NCBI RefSeq assembly: GCF_006715005.1
Contig: NZ_VFMJ01000001.1
Span: 868,001-932,000, forward strand
Length of the DNA stretch: 64,000 bases
Direction: 5' to 3'
DNA from: Serratia marcescens
GTDB taxonomy: Bacteria; Pseudomonadota; Gammaproteobacteria; Enterobacterales; Enterobacteriaceae
The position numbers were made by a program, and so were the translations under genes. Of this stretch, positions 55,562 through 64,000 are shown in pieces; the first letter of the stretch is position 1; each line of letters begins with the position of its first letter. Below the pieces are notes generated by a model that saw nothing but the letters and a program-made list of their open reading frames with translations, was not told the origin of the DNA and searched no databases.

Positions 55562-58500
55562 ACTCACCCGGCGTCAGTGGTTGAAAGTGGGCCTGGCCTT
55601 CGGCGGATTGTCCGCCTTTGGCCTGAGCTATCGCGAGGTCGCCAAACGGGCGATCGACGGCTTGATTAACGGCACCTCAGGGCGGGTGACCCTGGATCGC
55701 ATCAACGGCAACTCCCTGCCACCCGAAGGGCGGGCAATGCCGGAATGGCAAGGCAATCCGCAGCAGGCCATCTCGATGACCCAGTGTTTCGGCTGCTGGA
55801 CGCAATGCGGCGTGCGGGTTCGGGTGGACAGGCAGACCGACCGGGTATTGCGCATTGCCGGCAACCCTTATCATCCGTTATCTCAGGAACGGCACGTCGA
55901 CTCGGCCTTGCCGCTGCAGGAGGCGTTGGCGCAGCTGGGTGGCGAAAGCGGCCTCGATGCCCGTTCCACCGCCTGCGCCCGCGGCGCCACGCTGTTGGAG
56001 GGGCTTTACAGCCCGCTGCGCGTGCTGGAGCCGATGAAGCGCGTCGGCAAACGCGGCGAGGGCAAGTGGCAGCGCATCAGCTTTGAGCAGCTGATCGCCG
56101 AAGTGGTCGAGGGCGGCGATCTGTTCGGCGAGGGGTATGTGGAGGGCCTGCGGGCGATCCGCGATCTGGAGACGCCGATCGATGCCCGGCAGCCGGGGCT
56201 GGGGCCGAAAGCCAATCAGCTGTTGGTGACCAACGCCGGTGACGACGGGCGCGACGGCTTCCTGCGGCGCTTCGCCCAGAACAGTTTCGGCAGCAAAAAC
56301 TTCGGCGCGCACGGCGCATACTGCGGGCTGGCCTACCGTGCCGGTTCCGGCGCGTTGATGAACGATCTGGACAAGAATCCGCACGTAAAACCCGACTGGG
56401 AACAGGTCGAATTCGCGCTGTTTATGGGGACCTCGCCGGCGCAGTCCGGCAACCCGTTCAAGCGGCAGGCCCGGCAGCTGGCCAGCGCCAGATTGCGCAG
56501 CGAGTTCCGCTACGCGGTAGTGGCGCCGGCGCTGCCGCTGACTACCACATTGGCGGACGATCATGGTCATTGGATCCCGATATTGCCGGGTACCGACTCG
56601 GCGCTGGCGATGGCGATGATCCGTTGGATCCTCGACCACCGGCGTTATCAGGCCGGTTATCTCGCCATCCCGTCGGAGGCTGCCATGCAACGCGCCGGCG
56701 AGAAGAGCTGGACCAACGCCACGCATCTGGTGATCGCCGAGAGCGAGCATCCGCGGGCGGGGCAGCATCTGACGCTGGCCGATCTGAACGGCGCCGAGTC
56801 GGCGTCGCCGCTGGTGGTCAACGGCGCGGGTGAGCTGGTGGCGGCCGAGACGTGCGACAGCGCCGAGCTGTGGGTAACCCGTACGGTGACGCTGCACGAC
56901 GGTGCGCAGGTAGCGGTGAAAAGCGGCTTCCAGTGTTTGAAAGAGGCCGCCGACAAGCTGTCGCCGGAGGCGTACAGCCGGCAATGCGGCGTGCCGGTGG
57001 CACGCATCGCAGCGCTGGCCGAGGCTTTTACCGCCCACGGGCGCAAGGCGGCGGTGATCGCCCATGGCGGGATGATGGCGGCGAACGGGTTTTACAATAC
57101 CTGGTCGGTGATGATGCTCAACGTGTTGATCGGCAACCTGAGCCTGGCGGGGGGCGTGTTCGTCGGCGGCGGAAAATTCAACGGCTTCGCCGAGGGGCCG
57201 CGCTATAACCTGGTCGAGTTTCCCGGCCTGGTAAAACCGAAGGGGCTGAATATCGCGCGCAGCAAGGCCGCCTATGAAGCCTCCGACGAATACCGCGAAA
57301 AAGTGGCGGCGGGTGTTTCCCCCTGGCCGGCCAGGGCGCCCTGGTATCCGTTCGTCGCCGGGCAACTGACCGAACTGCTGACATCGGCACTGGCGGGGTA
57401 TCCGTACGGGCTGAAAGCCTGGATCTCGAACATGACCAACCCCCTGTACGGTATCGCCGGGTTACGCGGCGTGGCGGAGGAGCGATTGAAGGATCCGGCG
57501 CGTTTGCCGCTGTTTATCGCTATCGATGCGTTTATCAACGAAACGACGGCGCTGGCCGACTATATCGTCCCGGACACCCATAACTTTGAGAGTTGGGGAT
57601 TCAGCGCCCCCTGGGGCGGCGTCGCCAGCAAGGCCACTACCGCACGCTGGCCGATAGTGACGCCGGCGACCGCGCAAACGGCGCTAGGGCAGCCGATCTC
57701 CATGGAGGCATTTTGCATCGCCGTCGCCAAACGCCTGGCGCTGCCGGGGTTCGGCGATCGCGCTATCGGCGACGGCCAGGGCGGGCTACTGCCGCTCAAC
57801 CGAGCTGAGGATTATTATCTACGCGCCGCCGCCAACGTGGCGTTTGCCGGCAAGGCGCCGGTGCCGGCTGCGAGGGCGGACGAACTGACGCTGAGCGGCG
57901 TCGATCGCTTGTTGCCGCAGCTTGCTCAGACGCTGCGCGCCGATGAAATCGACCGCGTGGCGTTTATCTACAGCCGCGGCGGCCGGTTCGCCGATCATGA
58001 CAGCGGCCGCCGCGACGGCAGCGTGGGCAACCGTTGGGAGAAACCGCTGCAGATCTGGAATGCGGAAGTGGCGAAGCACCGGCATGCGATCACCGGCGAG
58101 CGTTTCAGCGGCTGCCCCACCTGCTACCCGGCGCGTTTGTCGGATGGCCGCGCGGTGGAAGAGCTCTACCCTGAGCGGCAGTGGCCGCTGCGGCTGATGT
58201 CCTTCAAATCCAATGTGATGAGCAGCTCCACCGCGGTGATTCGGCGCCTGCACGACGTGAAACCGGTGAACCTGGTGGCGCTAAACCCGGCAGACGGAGC
58301 GCGTTTCGGCATTCAACACGGCGACCGGGTGCGCATCAGCACGCCGGGCGGCAGCCGAGAGGTGCAGATCAGTTTACTGGCGGGCGTGATGCCCGGCGTG
58401 ATCGCGGTGGAACACGGCTACGGCCACCGGGAGATGGGGGCCAGTCAGCACTACCTGGACGGCGAACCGTTGGCGATGGATGAGCGCATCGCCGCCGGCA

Positions 58501-58637
58501 TCAACCTCAACGATTTGGGCTTTGCCGATCCGACGCGTGAAGTGCCGAATACCTGGCTGGATTGGGTGACCGGTGCGGCGGTGCGTCAGGGAATTCCGGC
58601 GACCATCGTCAAGCTTTCCGCGTCGGCGCAGCCGTAA
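55554..58637 (+). CDS. ttrA: tetrathionate reductase, molybdopterin catalytic subunit
   Basis: A 1027-residue molybdopterin-guanine-dinucleotide oxidoreductase of the DMSO reductase family. It has a canonical Tat signal (LTRRQWLKVG), an N-terminal 4Fe-4S site (Cys78, Cys81, Cys85 in CFGCWTQC), and the C-terminal molydopterin-binding domain. It reduces tetrathionate to thiosulfate in the periplasm. Start 55554 begins at the Tat signal; the upstream in-frame extension is ttrC-frame sequence. It is the last gene of ttrBCA. Confidence 0.95.
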   Translation: MAKLTRRQWLKVGLAFGGLSAFGLSYREVAKRAIDGLINGTSGRVTLDRINGNSLPPEGRAMPEWQGNPQQAISMTQCFGCWTQCGVRVRVDRQTDRVLRIAGNPYHPLSQERHVDSALPLQEALAQLGGESGLDARSTACARGATLLEGLYSPLRVLEPMKRVGKRGEGKWQRISFEQLIAEVVEGGDLFGEGYVEGLRAIRDLETPIDARQPGLGPKANQLLVTNAGDDGRDGFLRRFAQNSFGSKNFGAHGAYCGLAYRAGSGALMNDLDKNPHVKPDWEQVEFALFMGTSPAQSGNPFKRQARQLASARLRSEFRYAVVAPALPLTTTLADDHGHWIPILPGTDSALAMAMIRWILDHRRYQAGYLAIPSEAAMQRAGEKSWTNATHLVIAESEHPRAGQHLTLADLNGAESASPLVVNGAGELVAAETCDSAELWVTRTVTLHDGAQVAVKSGFQCLKEAADKLSPEAYSRQCGVPVARIAALAEAFTAHGRKAAVIAHGGMMAANGFYNTWSVMMLNVLIGNLSLAGGVFVGGGKFNGFAEGPRYNLVEFPGLVKPKGLNIARSKAAYEASDEYREKVAAGVSPWPARAPWYPFVAGQLTELLTSALAGYPYGLKAWISNMTNPLYGIAGLRGVAEERLKDPARLPLFIAIDAFINETTALADYIVPDTHNFESWGFSAPWGGVASKATTARWPIVTPATAQTALGQPISMEAFCIAVAKRLALPGFGDRAIGDGQGGLLPLNRAEDYYLRAAANVAFAGKAPVPAARADELTLSGVDRLLPQLAQTLRADEIDRVAFIYSRGGRFADHDSGRRDGSVGNRWEKPLQIWNAEVAKHRHAITGERFSGCPTCYPARLSDGRAVEELYPERQWPLRLMSFKSNVMSSSTAVIRRLHDVKPVNLVALNPADGARFGIQHGDRVRISTPGGSREVQISLLAGVMPGVIAVEHGYGHREMGASQHYLDGEPLAMDERIAAGINLNDLGFADPTREVPNTWLDWVTGAAVRQGIPATIVKLSASAQP

Positions 58638-58673
58638 TGGCCTGCTGTGGCAGCAGGTTTACGGCGCGGGGGG

Positions 58674-59582
58674 TTAAGCCTGCGTCAGCAGGTGCAAAAA
58701 GCGGCTCAGCGCGGCAAAAGGGGGTTCGCTGTTGCGCCAGAAGACGCCCACGCTGCCTTTCTGCTCAATCTTCGGCAGATTCAGGATCGCCAACTGCCCC
58801 TGGCTGGCATAACGCTGCGCCAGCCGTAGGGAAAGAATGGAGATCATATCGCTGCTTTGCAGCAGGTTGGTACTGACGTTCATGGATGCCGATTCGATCG
58901 TGTTTTCAGGCAGCATCACGCCGTTATCTGCCAGCGCATTATCAATGCTGATGCGGATTGGCGTGCCGGTCGGCCAGACAATCCAGCGCCAGTGGGTGAG
59001 ATCGTGCCAGGTGAGGGAGGCAGATTTTGCCAGCGGATGGTGAGGGCGGGCAACAAAGCACACCGGTTCGGTGTAGAGCACTTGATAGTTGAGCGGCAGT
59101 TGCAGCGCCCGCCCGCCAACGCGGCCCACGACGACATCCACGGAGCCCGCGAGCAGATCGTGCAGCAGCGGGGTCATCACTTTTTCCTCAATATTGAGAT
59201 GCAGCGTCGGCATTTCCTGCAGCAGGCTCAATATGGCCTGCGAAACGCAGTCGGTCGCGACCGGCGAACAGCCGATTTTCAGGCTCCCCACCAGCCCACC
59301 TTGCTTAAAGCGGGCGATTTCAGACTGCGAACGTTCCAGATCATTGACCAAGCGCTGCGCATGCTGAAGCAGTAGTTTCCCCCCCTCGGAGGGGCGCAGC
59401 CCTTTGCTATGCCGCTCAAACAGCGTGATCCCAATCTCATCTTCGAGCTGTGACAACCATTTTGACAGAGCGGGTTGGGAGATGTTCATCATCCGGGCAA
59501 CGTGGGTCAGATTTCCCTGTTCGCCCAGTGCCACCAACATTTGCAGATGGTGCAGCTTCATTTTCTGCGCCCAGTTCGCCAT
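58674..59582 (-). CDS. mhbR: LysR-family regulator of the gentisate cluster (MhbR-like)
   Basis: A 302-residue LysR-type protein with an N-terminal HTH (LTHVARMMNISQPALSKWLSQLE) and a two-lobe effector domain. It is divergent from the 3-hydroxybenzoate/gentisate genes in the order of Klebsiella mhbRTDHIM, so it is the likely activator responding to 3-hydroxybenzoate or gentisate. ATG 59582 follows GGAGGG, which lies within an inverted repeat. ATG 59561 is an alternative. It is convergent with ttrA. Confidence 0.85.
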   Translation of the reverse strand: MANWAQKMKLHHLQMLVALGEQGNLTHVARMMNISQPALSKWLSQLEDEIGITLFERHSKGLRPSEGGKLLLQHAQRLVNDLERSQSEIARFKQGGLVGSLKIGCSPVATDCVSQAILSLLQEMPTLHLNIEEKVMTPLLHDLLAGSVDVVVGRVGGRALQLPLNYQVLYTEPVCFVARPHHPLAKSASLTWHDLTHWRWIVWPTGTPIRISIDNALADNGVMLPENTIESASMNVSTNLLQSSDMISILSLRLAQRYASQGQLAILNLPKIEQKGSVGVFWRNSEPPFAALSRFLHLLTQA

Positions 59583-59587
59583 TTGTT

Positions 59588-59603
59588 ATAACCCTCCGGT
59601 TAT
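59588..59603. promoter_or_regulatory. inverted repeat over the mhbR ribosome site
   Basis: ATAACC-CTCC-GGTTAT, perfect 6-bp arms, covering the mhbR Shine-Dalgarno. It could be an autoregulatory operator, or simply the ribosome site's symmetry. Confidence 0.4.
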
Positions 59604-59707
59604 GTCTCTGCCTGAAAAGCCATTGTACATTTTATCGCTAAGGATACAAATTCGTAACATACCTAAAACAAGACAGACATCTCCCTACCTGCACCGAGGC
59701 GCTCACT

Positions 59708-61057
59708 ATGACTCAACGGCGTGATTTACAAGCACTGATCGATGCTGCTCCCATCGGTAAGACGCAGTGGCGCGTTATCATCTGCTGCTTTTTGGTGGTG
59801 ATGTTCGATGGTTTTGACACCGCTGCCATTGGTTTCATCGCACCCGACATCCGTACCCAATGGCAACTGACCGCCGGCGAACTGGCACCGCTGTTTGGCG
59901 CGGGGTTGTTGGGATTGACGGCGGGCGCACTGCTTTGCGGCCCGCTTTCTGACCGCTTTGGCCGCAAGCGCGTCATCGAACTTTGCGTGGCGCTGTTTGG
60001 CGCGCTGAGCCTGATTTCGGCCTTCTCCCCCGATATGCCAACGCTGGTCATTTTACGTTTTCTCACCGGCCTTGGGTTGGGGGGCGCGATGCCGAACACC
60101 ATCACGATGACCTCTGAATATCTGCCTGCTCGCCGCCGTGGTGCGCTGGTCACGCTGATGTTCTGCGGTTTCACGCTCGGTTCAGCCCTGGGCGGGATCG
60201 TCAGCGCCCAACTGGTGCCGGTGATGGGGTGGCACGGCATTTTGGTGCTCGGAGGCGTTTTGCCGCTGATGCTCTTTGTGGTGCTGCTGTTTGCCCTGCC
60301 GGAATCCCCGCGCTGGCAGGTCCGCCGCCAACTGCCGCACAAGGTGATTGCCAAAACGGTCAGCGGCATTACCCGAGAGTGCGATGAAGAGACCCATTTT
60401 TACCTCAACGAAGCCGCTACGGCGGCCAAAGGGAGCATCAGCCCGCTGTTTGCCGGCCGCCAGCTGCGCATTACTCTCATGCTCTGGGCGGTTTTTTTTA
60501 TGAGCCTGTTGATTATCTATCTGCTCTCCAGTTGGATGCCGACGCTGCTTAACCATCGCGGTATAGATCTGCAGCATGCCTCTTGGGTGACCGCCGCTTT
60601 CCAGATGGGCGGAACGCTGGGGGCGCTGGGGCTGGGCGCGTTGATGGACAAATACAATCCCTTCCGGGTGTTGGCGGCGAGCTACGCCCTGGGCGCCGCG
60701 TGTATCGTCATGATTGGTCTGAGTGAGAACGGCCTGTGGCTGATGGCGCTGGCCATCTTCGGCACCGGCATCGGCATCAGCGGTTCGCAGGTTGGGCTGA
60801 ATGCCTTGACCGCCACGCTCTATCCGACGCAAAGCCGGGCGACCGGCGTCAGCTGGTCCAATGCCATTGGCCGCTGCGGCGCGATTGTCGGCTCGCTTGC
60901 CGGCGGCGTGATGATGGCGATGAATTTCTCATTCGATACGCTATTTTTCATTATTGCCGTGCCGGCGGCGATCAGTACGGTGATGTTAATTCTGCTGACG
61001 GCTGTTGTTCGCCAGTCTGCTCCAGCCCCTGATACGTTGCCTCGCGCAGCGTCGTGA
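59708..61057 (+). CDS. mhbT: aromatic acid:H+ symporter, 3-hydroxybenzoate transporter
   Basis: A 449-residue MFS protein of the PcaK/BenK branch with 12 helices. It shows the signature [15 protein letters not shown] (residues 34-48) and the [12 protein letters not shown] loop. It is the first gene of the catabolic operon and probably imports 3-hydroxybenzoate or gentisate. It stops 18 bp before mhbD. Confidence 0.88.
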   Translation: MTQRRDLQALIDAAPIGKTQWRVIICCFLVVMFDGFDTAAIGFIAPDIRTQWQLTAGELAPLFGAGLLGLTAGALLCGPLSDRFGRKRVIELCVALFGALSLISAFSPDMPTLVILRFLTGLGLGGAMPNTITMTSEYLPARRRGALVTLMFCGFTLGSALGGIVSAQLVPVMGWHGILVLGGVLPLMLFVVLLFALPESPRWQVRRQLPHKVIAKTVSGITRECDEETHFYLNEAATAAKGSISPLFAGRQLRITLMLWAVFFMSLLIIYLLSSWMPTLLNHRGIDLQHASWVTAAFQMGGTLGALGLGALMDKYNPFRVLAASYALGAACIVMIGLSENGLWLMALAIFGTGIGISGSQVGLNALTATLYPTQSRATGVSWSNAIGRCGAIVGSLAGGVMMAMNFSFDTLFFIIAVPAAISTVMLILLTAVVRQSAPAPDTLPRAAS

Positions 61058-61075
61058 ATGAAAAGGAGAATCCCT

Positions 61076-62113
61076 ATGCCTGAACGCAATCAGGATGTTA
61101 ATCCCAGCCGCCAGCAGTTCTACCGGCATATTTCCGGGCAGAACCTGACCCCATTGTGGGAGTCGCTGCACCATTTGGTGCCGCAAACGCCGAATGCAAA
61201 CTGCGCTCCGGCTTACTGGAACTATCAGGCGATTCGCCCGCACCTGCTGGCCAGCGGCGAGTTGATTGGCGCCAAAGAGGCGGTTCGCCGCGTGCTGGTG
61301 CTGGAAAACCCGATGCTGCGCGGACACTCCTCCATCACCCCGACGCTGTATGCCGGATTGCAGTTGATCATGCCGGGCGAAGTCGCGCCGAGCCATCGCC
61401 ATAATCAGTCGGCATTGCGTTTTATCGTCGAAGGGAAAGGGGCATTTACCGCCGTTGACGGTGAACGTACGCAAATGCATGAAGGCGACTTCATTTTGAC
61501 GCCGCAGTGGCGCTGGCACGATCACGGTAATCCCGGCGAGGAGCCGGTGGTATGGCTGGACGGGCTGGATCTGCCGCTGGTGAACCTGCTGGGTTGCGGT
61601 TTCGCGGAGGACTATCCGCAAGAGCAGCAGCCCGTGACGCGCCAGGAGGGGGATTATTTACCGCGCTATGCGGCCAATATGCTGCCGCTGCGTCATCAGA
61701 AAGGCAACTCATCGCCCATTTTCAACTACCGCTACGATCGCAGCCGGGAAGCGCTGCACGACCTCACCCGCATGAGGGACGCCGACGAGTGGGACGGCTA
61801 CAAGATGCGCTACGCCAACCCGGTGACCGGCGGCTATCCCATGCCCTCGATGGGCGCCTTCCTGCAGCTGCTGCCGAAAGGCTTTTCCTCACGGAAGGCG
61901 CGCACCACGGACAGCACCATTTACCACGTGGTGGAAGGGCGCGGCCAGGTCAGCATCGGCAGCGAAACCATCCACTTTTCAGCAAAAGATATCTTCGTGG
62001 CGCCGACCTGGTTCGACGTGTCGTTTCAGGCGGACGAAGACACCGTGTTATTCAGTTTTTCGGACAGGCCGGTTCAGGAAGCCCTGGGACTGTTCCGCGA
62101 AGCACGTTATTAA
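61076..62113 (+). CDS. mhbD: gentisate 1,2-dioxygenase
   Basis: A 345-residue bicupin Fe(II) dioxygenase that opens gentisate to maleylpyruvate. The N-terminal cupin holds the iron histidines H107 and H109 ([17 protein letters not shown]) and a later WRWHDHGN. Start 61076 lies eight bases after AAGGAG; the ATG at 61058 would place that site inside the gene. Confidence 0.93.
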   Translation: MPERNQDVNPSRQQFYRHISGQNLTPLWESLHHLVPQTPNANCAPAYWNYQAIRPHLLASGELIGAKEAVRRVLVLENPMLRGHSSITPTLYAGLQLIMPGEVAPSHRHNQSALRFIVEGKGAFTAVDGERTQMHEGDFILTPQWRWHDHGNPGEEPVVWLDGLDLPLVNLLGCGFAEDYPQEQQPVTRQEGDYLPRYAANMLPLRHQKGNSSPIFNYRYDRSREALHDLTRMRDADEWDGYKMRYANPVTGGYPMPSMGAFLQLLPKGFSSRKARTTDSTIYHVVEGRGQVSIGSETIHFSAKDIFVAPTWFDVSFQADEDTVLFSFSDRPVQEALGLFREARY

Positions 62114-62128
62114 TTTGGGAGAGACAAA

Positions 62129-62830
62129 ATGACGCAATACGTATTTGCACCGCAAGCCCCTGTGACGGTTCCTGTTGTGGGGAGTGATAAACAGTTTCCC
62201 GTGCGCCGTGTCTACTGCGTCGGGCGTAACTATGCTGCGCATGCTCGTGAAATGGGCTTTGACCCGGATCGTGAGCCACCGTTCTTCTTCTGCAAGCCTG
62301 CCGATGCGGTGGTGCCGGTGGCGGCCGGAGAAACGCTGGCGTTGCCGTATCCGTCGCAAACGGATAACTATCACTACGAAATCGAACTGGTGGTGGCGAT
62401 TGGTAAACGGGGGAGCGATATTCCGTTGGACAAGGCGCATGAATACATCTGGGGATATGCCACGGGCCTGGACATGACCCGCCGCGATCGGCAGATGGAC
62501 ATGCGTCAGATGGGGCGCCCATGGGAAATCGGTAAGTCGTTCGATCTTTCTGCGCCCATCGCGCCATTGCATAAAGCCGGCGACAGCGCAGACGTGAACA
62601 ACGCGCCTATCTGGCTGCAGGTCAACGGCAGCGATCGCCAGCGCAGCGACATCCGCCATCTGATCTGGTCGGTAAATGAAACCATCAGCTATCTGTCCGG
62701 CTTTTTTGAGCTGCAGCCCGGCGATCTGATTTTTACCGGGACGCCGGAAGGGGTGGGCGCGGTGGTGAAAGGCGATGTGATTACCGGCAATGTAGAGGGG
62801 CTAACCCCTATCGCCGTGAAGATTGTCTGA
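62129..62830 (+). CDS. mhbH: fumarylpyruvate hydrolase (FAH family)
   Basis: A 233-residue FAH-fold hydrolase that splits fumarylpyruvate to fumarate and pyruvate. The metal ligands are Glu84 and Glu86 ([12 protein letters not shown]) and Asp114 (TGLDMTRRD). The motif [11 protein letters not shown] is present. It lies between the dioxygenase and the isomerase, in pathway order. Confidence 0.92.
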   Translation: MTQYVFAPQAPVTVPVVGSDKQFPVRRVYCVGRNYAAHAREMGFDPDREPPFFFCKPADAVVPVAAGETLALPYPSQTDNYHYEIELVVAIGKRGSDIPLDKAHEYIWGYATGLDMTRRDRQMDMRQMGRPWEIGKSFDLSAPIAPLHKAGDSADVNNAPIWLQVNGSDRQRSDIRHLIWSVNETISYLSGFFELQPGDLIFTGTPEGVGAVVKGDVITGNVEGLTPIAVKIV

Positions 62831-62849
62831 GCCGATTCAGAGGTGAATG

Positions 62850-63494
62850 ATGAAGCTGTACAGTTTCTTTAATAGCTCAGCATCCTACCGCGTGCGCATT
62901 GCGCTGGCGCTGAAAGGCATCCATTACCAGACGGTGGGGGTCAATATTCGTATCGGGCAGCAGAATGAGCTGGCATATCGGCGAATGAACCCGGTCGGGC
63001 TGGTGCCGACGCTGCTTACGGACGACGGTGAGTCTCTCAGCCAGTCGCTGGCGATTATCGACTGGCTGGATCGCCATTTTCCTCAGTCGCCGCTGTTACC
63101 GACGGCCGATCCGGCACGCAGCCGGATACTGGAAATCGTTTATGTTATTGCCTGCGATATTCATCCGGTAAATAACCTGCGGGTTTTACGCTACCTGAGT
63201 GAAGAGCTGAAGGTGAGTGAGGAAGAGAAAAAACGCTGGTATGCGCACTGGATCCGGCAAGGGCTGAGCGCCGTAGAACAGCTGTTGCTCCAGAGGCCGT
63301 CAGGACCCTTCTGCGTTGGCGATACCCCGACGTTGGCGGATTGCTGCCTGATCCCTCAGTGGGCGAATGCCCTGCGGATGGGGTGCGATCTGAGCGGGTA
63401 CCCGCGCTGTAAAGCGGTTTACGACGCCTGTACTCGTCTCCCGGCGTTCATCGCCGCGGCGCCCGAAAACCAACAAGACAAAATCTCAGCCTGA
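62850..63494 (+). CDS. mhbI: maleylpyruvate isomerase (zeta-class GST fold)
   Basis: A 214-residue glutathione-dependent isomerase converting maleylpyruvate to fumarylpyruvate. It carries the zeta-class N-terminal motif in the form NSSASYRVRIAL (no cysteine, as in some bacterial maleylpyruvate isomerases) and ACDIHPVNNLRVLRYL. ATG 62850 is favoured over 62847 for spacing from AGAGGTG. Confidence 0.9.
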   Translation: MKLYSFFNSSASYRVRIALALKGIHYQTVGVNIRIGQQNELAYRRMNPVGLVPTLLTDDGESLSQSLAIIDWLDRHFPQSPLLPTADPARSRILEIVYVIACDIHPVNNLRVLRYLSEELKVSEEEKKRWYAHWIRQGLSAVEQLLLQRPSGPFCVGDTPTLADCCLIPQWANALRMGCDLSGYPRCKAVYDACTRLPAFIAAAPENQQDKISA

Positions 63495-63513
63495 GCCCGA
63501 AAGGAGGAAAACA

Positions 63514-64000
63514 ATGGCTAAAGTGATGCGCGCAATTATCGTCGGGGGAGGCATTGGCGGCGCAGCGACTGCGCTCTCGCTGGCTCGCCAGGGCATTAAA
63601 GTGATGTTGTTGGAAAAGGCGCACGAGATTGGTGAGATTGGGGCGGGTATTCAGCTCGGCCCCAACGCCTTTTCCGCGCTGGATAGCCTGGGTGTGGGCG
63701 GCGTAGCGCGTCAGCGCGCCGTCTTTACCGATCACATTACCCTGATGGATGCGGTCAATGCCCAGGAGGTGGTGCATATTGAGACCGGGCAAGCATTTCG
63801 CGATCACTTTGGCGGTCCCTATGCGGTTATCCATCGGGCGGATATCCACGCCTCTGTTTGGGAAGCGGTATTGACCCATCCGGATGTGGAATACCGTACC
63901 TCAACGCAGGTGGCGGGTATCAGCCAAACGGTGGACGATGTGACGGTATTTGATGAGCAGGGTAATCGCTGGACGGCGGATATTCTTATCGGCTGCGATG
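63514..64000 (+). CDS. mhbM: 3-hydroxybenzoate 6-hydroxylase, N-terminal part
   Basis: The first 162 residues of a class A flavoprotein monooxygenase, cut by the window end. The FAD-binding motif VGGGIGGAATALSLARQG and the family stretch IGAGIQLGPNAFSALD are visible, as is ILIGCD at the edge. A strong AAGGAGG precedes the ATG. By gene order it converts 3-hydroxybenzoate to gentisate, the entry step of this operon. A salicylate-type specificity cannot be excluded from the fragment. Confidence 0.85.
   Translation, partial: MAKVMRAIIVGGGIGGAATALSLARQGIKVMLLEKAHEIGEIGAGIQLGPNAFSALDSLGVGGVARQRAVFTDHITLMDAVNAQEVVHIETGQAFRDHFGGPYAVIHRADIHASVWEAVLTHPDVEYRTSTQVAGISQTVDDVTVFDEQGNRWTADILIGCD

Overview
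The window is a contiguous piece of an enterobacterial chromosome, most likely Serratia (S. marcescens group). It is GC-rich. It carries enterobacterial core genes in near-E. coli order (nuo, men, nrd, gyrA, rcs, ompC) and Serratia-like accessory pathways. The species call is inference from gene content and sequence feel; no database search was possible.

Layout. 1-1.9 kb: end of the nuo complex I operon (nuoM tail, nuoN, terminator). 1.9-8.4 kb: a divergent LysR/MFS pair, a ycdZ-like membrane protein with a perfect CRP core, a GntR/IdnR-type repressor facing idnO-idnD (5-ketogluconate/idonate metabolism), and elaB. 8.8-14.4 kb: the menaquinone operon menD-H-B-C-E, tightly overlapped and without menF. 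14.5-25 kb: catalase, yfaZ, an iron-type TonB receptor plus binding protein without ABC permease genes, tyrP with TyrR boxes, yfaY, and a flavin monooxygenase facing an AraC regulator. 25.1-25.4 kb: a compact hok/sok-like type I toxin-antitoxin locus. 25.5-33.2 kb: yfaE-nrdB-nrdA with DnaA and NrdR sites, ubiG, gyrA. 33.4-41.3 kb: the Rcs phosphorelay (rcsC convergent with rcsD-rcsB), an MFS gene and a DUF4186 gene. 41.5-43.2 kb: micF and ompC with OmpR boxes. 43.3-45.3 kb: a VOC protein, a TetR regulator with twin mirror operators controlling a SnoaL-like gene, and osmE. 45.4-45.6 kb: tRNA-Ser(UGA) and tRNA-Thr(UGU).

Downstream of the tRNAs the window turns accessory. An AT-richer stretch (45.7-51 kb) holds an acyltransferase-3 gene, a LexA-controlled dinI-like gene, decayed-looking sequence, and a four-gene island: an S24-like repressor without the catalytic lysine, an unrecognised partner protein, a CpdA-like metallophosphoesterase, and a YhhQ/VUT-type transporter. 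This island is the best candidate here for an undescribed system. It is followed by the tetrathionate respiration locus ttrRS/ttrBCA with an FNR-like site (51.3-58.6 kb), and by a 3-hydroxybenzoate/gentisate catabolic cluster in the order of Klebsiella mhbRTDHIM (58.7 kb to the window end, last gene cut).

How it fits together: the menaquinone pathway, tetrathionate reductase and NADH dehydrogenase belong to anaerobic and aerobic respiratory chains. The Rcs, OmpR/MicF and OsmE elements belong to envelope stress and porin control. The idn and mhb genes feed sugar acids and aromatics into central metabolism. No CRISPR array, rRNA operon, insertion sequence or intact prophage was seen.
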